From Triplophysa rosa (lineage: Eukaryota; Chordata; Actinopteri; Cypriniformes; Nemacheilidae), in the NCBI RefSeq assembly GCF_024868665.1, contig NC_079892.1, forward strand, positions 2,954,857-3,018,856: a stretch of 64,000 nt of DNA. Direction: 5' to 3'. Each line of letters starts with the position of its first letter. The stretch's first letter is position 1. The notes beneath the pieces are model-generated. The model worked only from the letters and a program-made list of their open reading frames with translations. It was not told where the DNA came from and made no database searches. The position numbers were made by a program, and so were the translations under genes. This document shows, piece by piece, positions 54,877-64,000 of the stretch.

Positions 54877-57129
54877 GAGAAATGAGGTGCACCATAATTA
54901 GCCATGTCGATCTCTCTCCGTCTTTCTTACCGTTTTCTCCCTCTCTCTCTTTCTCCTTGTTAGGCGTCTTTTGCTGCTATTGTTTTTCCTGTCACATCCT
55001 GAGGGGAAACGGGGTGGACGGGGGGAGAAACGGTGACCTGTTTCATTCACATACATCTTTTATTCTCATTTTCGTTTTCACTTGCTTTTCTTTAAAAAAT
55101 CCACCACGACTTGAACTTCTTGCCAAAACAACAGGGCAGAAATCTCGCAGAAGTCTTGGAGTGGGCGAATGTGTGGACCGCCCTGTGGCACAGTGGATGG
55201 TCAACATAAGATTTTTTTATTGTTTGTATTGAGCCGTTAGATTTTTTCGACATTGTGGCCAAAACAGAGATGCTGGTGTTTGTATTTAAAGTCTAAATAC
55301 ATGGCTTAGGGGAATAGATGAATGTATGCTAATGTTTATTTCTTACTGTAAATTGTCGCAACTGTAAAATGTCGCAACAGTTTTTTGGCAGCTTTCTGCC
55401 TGTCTTGAACCGACCCAGGCTTGCTTTTCTCATGAGTAGTTTTGTACTTTGGACCCTGCCTATGTTTTTTTTTTACAGAAGTTGTACCAGACGACTGTGT
55501 TTTTTTGTCTTAACCCCAAAGACATGACGGACATTTTGTCGATATTTTTGTCGATGTTGTTTTTATGTTTGAAGCTTAGACCTAGTCACCCCAGCCAGAC
55601 CTATTGAGAATTTATAACTATTTAATTTGTACAAAATCATACAAAAGATTATGAAACAGCCCAATTTATAACAATCAGTGGCTTTACTAAAACGTTCGAA
55701 TCAGATCGTACGAATTCAAGTCTCATTGGTCCAAAGTTCTGGTCCGACGTTAAACTTCATATATAATTGACTTTGGGGTTTTTTTGTGTTTACTTTTAGT
55801 GTGTGGACACACCGATTTCTGCGTGTGGCACCTGGTCGTCCAGCGTCTGTTTATGTGCCACAGATTCATCAGCCCACATCAGGCTTACAGAAGATTTTCT
55901 TGTAAAGAGAAAACGTTTTCATCCTTCTCTAAGTCCATATAAGAGGATGATGCCGTGAGCTCGCACGCGTGCGTCTGTGTACCTCATCTTCAGTCCTGTC
56001 AGAACTGAAGCGTTTCATTTCACCCGCAGCAAAATCCATGTGAAATCTGCATCGTAGATTTGAAAGCTTTTGGCGTTTAGCCCTCAGTTTCTTTCGCTCT
56101 GGATACCTCCGTCATTTTAGCTTTAAGAGCGATGCTGTCACGGGTTTCCCGAGCTGTCAGTCTGGTCTCCGTGGGCTGTCGCGGGGGTCTCTGATTCTCG
56201 AACCGGCAGGAGTGAAGTTTTTTTCTTAAGGTGCGTGACAGGTAAACCCCCCGGCGGGCCCCCACACCCCGCTGTTTCACCTAATTGGTAAATGAAGTCT
56301 TGGCCCCTGGCGAAACCCGAGCGTTATTACCCTACCTCATTTATTCAGCGCCTAATAGAGCCATTTTTATCATTTTGTTGGAGTGGAAGAAAGGGAAGCA
56401 AATCATTTTCAAATGAATCATTCCCCGGCGCTGGGTAGTTTGGAGGAAAAACGTGTTTCGGTCAAATGGTTGGTACAGGTGTGTTCTGGAGGCAAGCTTT
56501 GAAGTTAATGGCCTTCCGGTTAAAAGTTTTTTTTGAGTATGAATGTCTCGCTGTGCAGGTAATATGTGCTATTTAAGATTAGCATGAAATATTATGTCAA
56601 ACATTTTGAACACGATTCATATCATTTCTGCGGTGGTATGATTTACGTTGCGAACTTTTGATTAATCTTGTGATAGCTGGAGTTATTTTATCCCTCGGTT
56701 ACCTTGCCAAGCATATTTTATGTAAGGCTTAAGGGGCTTATTTCGCAATAACAGCCGGCTGCTTGTACATTATCCTGCTTATTACACGGCTACTTGCCAC
56801 ATGAGAAAAAAACTTGAAATATTTTATTAGCTCATTTTAACCAAATGCAGACCTTCCACGAGGAAAAGCCGTTTACTTTCGGTTTTAAGGTAAGAAACGA
56901 CGTTCAAATGTCACGAACAAATTTGGTTTAATCATTTGTAAATATAATGTCATTTATGTTATTAAAAGACGCATTTATATTTAATTTGTCAAAAAAACCT
57001 GTCAAAATGATTTGCTGCATCCGGGTACCATGTGTTATTAGTTTTGAGCGGTTGTATGGGGAATAACGAACTTGCAAATGTCGTGACTGGCCAATCAGAA
57101 TCAAGCATTCCAACGAGCCGCGTAACAAG

Positions 57130-57430
57130 TAAAAATAACATACTTACTGAAGATTTCTTATTGATGTAGAATTAAATTGAATTCATTTTTAATTCATTTT
57201 CAGATCTACCTTGTGAGAACTGCAATAGCGACAATTTTTAACTTTCGCCTCTTTGTCGCCACCTCTGCTTGAAAAATAAAATGGTGTTTTTTTAACATAC
57301 TTTTGTATCGTGTGGGTTGAAGTCAAATGACGGCAAACTGACATTTTCCCAGAAATCGTAGCTGACAATCCAAATTAGAATCGTTATTTTAAGCTTACCG
57401 TCGTGAGTCCGGGTAAGATAAGGAGACCTT
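57130..57430. repeat. Interspersed repeat, copy 2 of a pair
   Basis: Reverse-oriented relative of 35870-36130. Shared motifs in reverse complement are CGTCATTTGACTT, GGTAAGTA-like and ATAACGATT. Its borders are uncertain. Confidence 0.5.
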
Positions 57431-58459
57431 TTTCACCAATGTTTTTTTATGTACTTGCTCAGTTTTTGCTCTTTATTTATTTTGTTTTAGTTTGGAATTA
57501 AATGTGCAGAATATTTAATGCAGCCCAGGTCTGCTGTCTGAGGGCAATGTGCGAGTGTGGTCACAGTTTTCCGACTGTGCGCTCAACAGGATAGAAGCCA
57601 TGAAAACATCCATTTCCGCCGACACAAAGTCTAGGCCCTCCAATATCCCATCACCCCCCGCGACTATCCAAGCTGTCATGGCAGGCTGAGCCGTGCATCA
57701 TCTGTGCCAGGCGCGGCAAGACCGGATCCAGCCGGCAGGCTACTGGCTCCGCCCCTCCAAGCTGCCTCGTGTACCAAGCACCTTGCTGTTAGATGGAAGG
57801 AGAGGTTTTGTCGTTTTTGGTTGAAGAGCTTACAGTGTGTAATACCTAGTAAGCTTGAGGAACAGTCAAACTGGCGTGTTTGAAGATACGTGACTGTCAA
57901 AGTTCTGGCTGTGTGCTTTGAGATTCCCAGCAGATGGTTGGGCTCATAACCGGACCTGACCTGAGCTTTTAGCTTTTTACAAGACAGTTTTGCTGCAAGT
58001 ACACGGAAAATTAAGTTAGAGAGATTTGATATGCAGCAGAATTGCATTTATCAGACAGACAGTCGAGAGATTTTGCAAGCAAACTCTTGAAAGACGGTTC
58101 TTCGGTTGCAGTACACTTTGTTAAACAAAGAATGTTGTTTTTATCTAGAGTTTTCGTTTTTTTAAGGGGTTTGGAGTTGTTGCGCTTTCTTTGTTGATTA
58201 AAAAAAGTTGCACTTTCTATTTATAGTCAGTGAGATCTTTGTGTTAGTTCATCTGTTAAGAGAAACTGAGGAGCCCTCTTGGGTTCTTTTAATCATTTTT
58301 TCATTCACCGAGTTTCCAGTTTTTCCCTCGTTCTGCCAGGAGCAGACGTGACGATCCAGGTGTGTTTTTGTAAAAGTCTAAAAGTTGTGAAGAACTTTAA
58401 AGAAACACATTAATATTACATATAGTAACTCACAAAACTTAGTCCGACTTTTAAGACAT

Positions 58460-58776
58460 TTAAAGGGGTAGTTCACCCCAAAATAAAAAAATCTGTCATC
58501 ATTTACTCACACTCTTGTCATTTTAAACCTGTATGACTTTCTTTTTTCTGCAAAACCCAAAAGAAGATATTTTGACGAATGCGGGTAACTGTTGGTCCCC
58601 ATTGACTTCTATTGTATGGACACAAAACCAATGCAAGTCAATGGGGACCGACGGTTTTCGGTTACCAACATTCTTCAAACTATCCTCATTTGTGTTCTGT
58701 AGAAGAAAGTCATTCAAGTTTAAAAGGACGAGAGGGTGAGTAAATGATGACAGACTTTTAAACCATCCCTTTTAGA
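58460..58776. mobile_element. TTAA-flanked fold-back MITE, copy 10
   Basis: Starts TTAAAGGGGTAGTTCACCCC and ends AAACCATCCCTTTTAG (right TTAA lost). Its arms mirror each other through CATTGACTTCTATTG and CAATGCAAGTCAATGG, forming a nearly full-length hairpin. Confidence 0.86.
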
Positions 58777-59828
58777 GTATGGCCGCGGTATAAAGCGTGT
58801 CTCTTTTTGTCATTCAGACCTCCCAACTAAAAGTGTGTTCGAGACATGGATGAGGTTTTTGAAACCGTTTTCAAGGCTGTAGTTCATCTCCAGCTCTGTG
58901 TGTTTTTTGGGGGGCTTGTGAAGTGAGAGGCTGGCAGTGGAAACTGAGAGGATTGTGCTCCGCTTCAGATCCTTTACATGATCCAGATCCTGTAGCCCTA
59001 AACGACTTCCTCTCGGATCAGCAATATTCAGGGACATGAAAATGGAAAGCTTTGTGTTTTTGTGCTGAAACAAAAAGGACATTGCTGAGCCGTCCGAAAT
59101 CATCTGTAGACGGCCCAGAGCGCAGAACACAACCCTCACGTCAAAGTCACGAGATTCGAGCCGGAATTGTTCGGTTTTCTTCGCGTGTTTTAAGTTCGCC
59201 GGCCTGCGCACATGCTTGTGGTTTGGTCATGTTATTGGTGTGAAAGTTTTAAATTCTCTCTCTCTCTGCCGGCTGGCGGGAATCATCCACAGCTGAATTG
59301 AGTTAAACTCCCCTCGGATCACCGTGGGTTCTGGTCGCTGCCGAATGACAAGTTTGTTCACAGCAGACACCGTCTGGACGGCTACATGACTACATTTCTC
59401 CGTCCGGTGCATTGCACGCGGTGATATGAGAAACTGTTATTACTTCTATGCCTGAGTGATTCGAAGCCATTGAGGTTTATTGTACAGAAATTGCCTCTTT
59501 GGCAAGAGAGCGTTCCGACTGTGGGGGAAGAAAGCCCGGTCGAGAATTTAAATACAGTGGTGGAGTGACTGGCATGAGCAAATATTCCAGTAAGGGGAGG
59601 AAATTGTTAAACCGTTACTTCCTGAATTGCTTCCTGCACTACGGTTTGCCCTTCAAACACAAAGTGGATGTCGTTTCACGGCAAACACGCACATTTGCGT
59701 TTGCACGGTACTAAAAGGATCGACGGTTAGATGACAAAAGATGAAGTCATTACTTCCTGAAAGGGAGCCAATCAGAAGCTAGCAGACTCGGCAGGAAGTT
59801 GAGGGACATTTTTGGCTTCCCTTTAGGA

Positions 59829-60090
59829 ATTGACCATGATTACTATTTATAGTTCCAGTTTTACTGCATGTACCATGGTGAAACTATACTTACTGTAGTG
59901 AGACTTTGGTAAATTAATGTGGTGGTAATACCATGGGACTGTGACACGTAAAATACTTACCATAGTGGTTTAGTATTTACGCCAAGGTACTTCAAATAAT
60001 ACCATGGTATTACCACAATACATGGCCATTACCATGGTAAACATGGTAATATCATGGTATCATGTCTAAAAGACCATGGTAACAATGTGA
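59829..60090. mobile_element. Fold-back repeat built from ACCATGGTA palindromes
   Basis: ACCATGGT-type octamers (also ACCATGGGA, ACATGGTAA) recur about nine times in 260 bp, interleaved with ATTACCA and TGGTAAT. The stretch is self-complementary. Probably a non-autonomous element, with no target duplication resolved. Confidence 0.6.
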
Positions 60091-60834
60091 ATCCCACAGA
60101 TCTTCTGTAAAGTAAATTGTTTTGGTATAAAACACCCACATATGCAGATAATGTCATCGATTTTCCTCTCTCATCTTCTCCATCACACGTTTTTGATACC
60201 TGTGCTTGAATATAGCATTAAATGAAGGGTTTAGATAACTGGCAGTTCTCAGTAATTATGGTCTGCCGTTGTGTTTCTCTCTCTCAGTCCAGAGCAAGAC
60301 ACAAATATCCATCACCAAGAGGGCCTGTTGACACCAGATGATCATTTTTTGCGAAAAGCTATCACGAAGCTCTTGTCAGTTTCTCACTAGACCCCAGCAT
60401 TAATAACTCCCCCCGAGATGAGTTTTTTCCCGAAAGCAGCTCCCTCGTGCTGGTGGGTTCGCCTTTTAATTTTTGCATTTTCTGCTCGGCGACCTGGGAA
60501 GCCCCCCCCCCCGTATTTTCATTAACCGAAGCGCTGGACTCCTCCCTCGCCGTGGCTCTGAGCTAAACGCCGTTATCTGGGATCTCGGTGGGATTTCGAA
60601 CGCTTCTGTAATCCTGTCATTTCATTCATGGATACCTCCAGGGTTACGCTGCCGTCCTATCTGCTTACCTGTCCGTCTTTGCCTGCGAGGAAGATCTTAT
60701 TCCCCTGGCACGCACACACACACGTTGTGATCACCTACTCATCTGTTCTCCTATCACAGCGAAACAGTGCTCATGTTGAGGATTACGCGGAGGGCGTGAA
60801 CTCTTTTACCTGATCAGCCTGACGGGATGATGTT

Positions 60835-60885
60835 TAGCACTTTGGAGAGAGAGAGAGAGACAGACAGACAGACAAAGAGAGGTGG
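60835..60885 (+). repeat. Short (GA)n/(CAGA)n microsatellite
   Basis: GAGAGAGAGAGAGA followed by CAGACAGACAGACA. Confidence 0.85.
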
Positions 60886-62370
60886 ATATCAACGCAACCA
60901 CTGTCCCTTTGTGTGGAATTTTAGGGAAAGCAGTAAAAGTATTTTTTTTTTTATGTTGCAATTTGATTGTATTTAAAAATGCAAGGCATTTTTATGCATC
61001 ATTGCATTTTGTTTGTCATTATTTTTGTGTTAAATATTATAGTATGTCGCTCAGTTCACTGCCTTAAGATTCATTTTACAAGTTTGAATGCTCACGTTTT
61101 AATTATACAAACTTTAAAGCCGAGCTGTTGCTTATTCACGCATTTAAACCTCACATTTCCATTTTTCTAAAAAAAGTCAAAGGGGACACGCCATAAGCGT
61201 CCTCCCTTCTGAAGCGCAAAGAATTGTGGGTAAAATCAGGACATAAAGAATGCCCAAATGGACACTTTGAAAATCCGCATCAGATAGGATACCATCTGGA
61301 CACTGGTCGTATTATTAATTTACTTTGAAAATGTACTAATCCTAATCTTGCATACTATATTGCAGGGCTGTTGTCCCGGGCCTCGCGATGAGAGGGGGGC
61401 GCTGAATGCATGCCTATCCGGCCCACCCACGAATTCAAGCAATAGCTCTCCTTGAAAGTGTGTATAGACTGTAATTTTGGATGCAGTCCAGGTTATTATA
61501 TCTTACTGGCAAGAGAAGCGTACTACCCCTCCCGTTTCTTAATATACACCGTGTAGGGGTCAAACGCTGACCTTTTTAAAGCAAGGACGGCGGTTGTATA
61601 CTTCGAAACCATTAGCCTGCTGCTGTGTCTCTCGAATGCCAATGGCTAACTGAGAATAATGGTTTCATCCAGGGCAAATTCCGTCCTCTCCCGGTGAGTT
61701 CCTCTTATTTGTTACCTGCCCGGATTGTCGACCTTGTGTGTAAGCAGCTCTCTAATCCCCCGGCGCTCCTGACCGGCGTCACAGTCCACGCCGGGGGTTT
61801 GCCGCCTCCACGCCTGAAATCTTGGTAATAACTTTCTCTATCGGCAGACTGATCTCCCGCAAGAGGCGAATCTGGACCTCGCCGTAATAGAGTGCTGGCG
61901 AGCGTAGCGGTAATAAATGCTACACGATTTACCCAGATAAATATGAAGAAATAGCTCTCGCGCGAGTGTATATGAAACTCCGGGTTATAAGTGGGAGGTG
62001 TGTGTCCTCGCTGCAAGAATTTATTCTGGGTTTGTCTGCGTGTATATAAATCTTTGCTTCAGAACTCTCAGGCGTGTGGGTTTGTGCGTGTGTGTATGTG
62101 CGCGCACGCATCCCTACTGGATGCATCAGTAGTGAGTGCCAGGGGCAGAAGACTTCAGGAGGTGTGTGTGTTTGGGGGAATGAGCTGCCTGCAAATTGCT
62201 TTGCATCTGAATTAAACATGTTGCTCGTTCACGCCTCACCGCGACGGACAGCGAAATACGTCGCAGGCGGAGAAAATGACATTTTAAGTGGGGTATTTAT
62301 GAGATGCGATTGTATTAATTTTGTTATAATAATGAAAAAACAGCAGACGGCCTCAGTTTGCTTTCCCGAA

Positions 62371-63420
62371 CAGATGATGGCCTTTTAAGATGAGTTTTCT
62401 TTGATTGGCGCTGATAGGTGTCGTGATATTGTGAAGAAAACGGTCTGTTTTGTAGCAGGTTTCCATTTGAATGTCAGTAAACAGCTCCAGTAACAGGGTT
62501 GAAAAGACCTTACGAACCCACCACAGATACATAGCTGGTATTTAATAGAACCTGTTTTTTCATTTGATTATAGCAGTAAAACAATTTAAGGGTTTAAATG
62601 ACTACTAAAAGACAGTCTCTGTTTTTTCTCTGAACAGATAATGGCTTTTGTAGATAGGTTTTCTTTACATGGCACTGAAAGTTGACATGATATGATAAAA
62701 GTCACTTGGTAAGGAAAATGTTCTGGTGTTTTGTGGCAGGTTTGTGTTTGAATGGCAGTAAATGGATGCAGTAACAGGGTTGAAAAGACCTAATGGACCC
62801 ACTAGAAGAGTGCCACACAGTGAAAACATAACTGGTATTCATGAGATTTTATTTTATTAATTTGATTCTATTAAAAAGGATTCAAGGAGATGGAAACTAG
62901 AAGATGGACTTTGGTTTTTTTTTGTTATTTTGAGTTTCATTGAAAGACATCTTTTGAGTTTAAATGGTCATAAAGGAATGCAGTAACAGGGTTGAAGAGA
63001 CCTTACGAACCCACCACAGATACATAGCTGGTATTAAATAGAACCTATTTTTTCATTTGATTATAGTAGTAAAACAATTTAAGGATATAAATGGCTACTA
63101 AAAGACTGTCTCTGCTGTTGTTCTTTGCTGAATGGATAATGGCTTTTGTAAATACGTTTTCTTTACATGGCACTGAAAGTTGTCATGATATGATAAGTCA
63201 CTTTGTAATGAAAATGGGAAAGAAAACTTTCTGGGTGTTTTGTGGCAGGTTTGTGTTTGAATGGCAGTAAATCGATGCATTAACAGGGTTGAAATTTTGT
63301 TGTTGTTGTTTGTTTTCTTCAAGTTAAATTGGACGCTGTAAGTATACATAAAGACTGACTTCAAGAAAACTCTGTTTGGTGGCAGTTAACAGATGCAGTA
63401 ACGGGGTGGAAAAGGATCAC
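62371..63420 (+). repeat. Imperfect long-unit tandem repeat
   Basis: Units begin with (G)ATAATGGCTTTTG or its variant at about 62374, 62638 and 63138. Each continues with TTTTCTTTACATGGCACTGA, TGATATGATA, TTTTGTGGCAGGTTTGTGTT, GAATGGCAGTAAA and GCAGTAACAGGGTTGAAAAG. The block AACCCACCACAGATACATAG occurs at about 62517 and 63009, about 490 bp apart. Copy lengths vary, so this is an old, unequal array rather than a satellite. Confidence 0.85.
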
Positions 63421-64000
63421 ACCACCGGAGGGCCACAGAGTGGAAAGCAATCACTGAAGGCCTTTTCACTCCAGAACTCATCCATAAAACACCTTCTGTG
63501 TGTCTGAGGCCTCTAAAAACGCCGTATCACCCAGCTCTCAAAAGGATATACTCTCTCTCTGTCGGCCTGTGTCCCTCACCGCGTCCTTTCTGAAATGGAT
63601 ATGGCAGTGTGAAATAATACAGCAGCTCGCGTAGGTCACTGGAAGAGCTGTTGATTGAAGTATTTCGTCTCCTCGGGTGTCACCGCTGTGAAGGTGAACT
63701 TCACCGGCTTTCTTTGTGAGCAGGGAATCGAGGTTGAAGCTCGCGTTGAGGATTCAGAAAGCGGACTCAAAATGTTAGTTATCTGACAGCCCGTTTAAGC
63801 ATAGTGCCATGTCCGTAAATATTATAGGTCTGCATATGCTCTCAGTTTTCTGACTTTGTCACTGTGCAAATCACAGTGAGGATGAAAGTATTCTTAGCAT
63901 GACACCATAGGTGAGGAATATCTCTGATTTGTAATATTCTGTCTAGCTGCTGGGCAGTGTGTTTTATCGACTCCACGACAGATACGAAAACGGATCATCG
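63421..64000. other. Unique non-coding sequence at the window end
   Basis: Follows the tandem repeat. It contains no recognisable repeat, exon or RNA gene. Confidence 0.4.

Larger units (their letters stand above)
35232..64000 (+). other. Probable long intron of the unidentified gene, running off the window
   Basis: No convincing coding exon is seen on either strand from the donor at 35232 to the end. The interval has transposons (listed separately) alternating with unique sequence that lacks repeats and often has CpG or homeodomain-like AATTA motifs (for example 36690-36910, 56280-56460, 61370-62000). Other genes with small exons could be hidden here. Confidence 0.45.

Noticed and set aside
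61625..61828. 67-codon frame in a GC-richer block
   Set aside because: No splice borders that keep the frame and no recognised domain. More likely regulatory or unique intron sequence.
1..64000. CRISPR array, prokaryotic operon, phage or virus-derived module
   Set aside because: The sequence is vertebrate nuclear DNA. The tandem repeats are microsatellites or minisatellites without spacers, and no gag, env or capsid-like frame was seen.

Overview
This looks like nuclear DNA from a teleost fish, most likely a cyprinid (zebrafish or carp group). The evidence is a spliced vertebrate gene with consensus GT/AG introns, dense (CA)n, (GA)n and (TTTC)n microsatellites, and many fish-type interspersed repeats: hAT-like and TTAA-flanked DNA elements, a CR1/L2-like LINE and a tRNA-derived SINE. 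There are no operons or prokaryotic features. Nearly all open frames longer than 60 codons are chance or repeat-derived.

Region 1 (about 90-13880, + strand) is a complete beta-1,4-N-acetylgalactosaminyltransferase gene of the B4GALNT1/B4GALNT2 (GT12) family. I reconstructed ten coding exons that join in frame to 469 codons plus a stop. The protein is a type II membrane enzyme with an N-terminal signal anchor and a lumenal catalytic domain carrying the WVDDD motif. Its C-terminus resembles B4GALNT2 more than B4GALNT1. Introns 4, 5, 7 and 9 are swollen by transposons. Intron 5 holds a nested stack: an outer inverted-repeat element, a LINE with a reverse transcriptase frame, a roughly 3 kb inverted-repeat element, then two hAT-like elements one inside the other, both with perfect 8-bp target duplications.

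Region 2 (13.9-22.2 kb) is non-coding. It contains two promoter-like segments. One, near 15.9-16.03 kb, ends in a perfect GTGAGT donor. The other, near 21.9-22.45 kb, is a CpG-rich island with another GTGAGT donor.

Region 3 (22.2-64 kb) holds one supported translation-start exon, 35113-35231 on +, encoding the 20-residue start MSEERNPERNQIQLEEPIVV. The simplest reading is that the CpG island is the promoter and non-coding first exon of this second gene, which I could not identify. Its introns are about 13 kb and more than 28.7 kb, and the remaining coding exons would lie beyond the window. The introns mix unique sequence that looks like regulatory DNA with TTAA-flanked fold-back elements (about ten copies), hAT elements with intact target duplications, a Harbinger-like MITE, pyrimidine-rich minisatellites and an imperfect complex tandem repeat near 62.4-63.4 kb.

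I see no clearly novel protein system. The most informative features are the nested transposons dated by their target duplications and the unidentified gene whose start exon lies at 35.1 kb.
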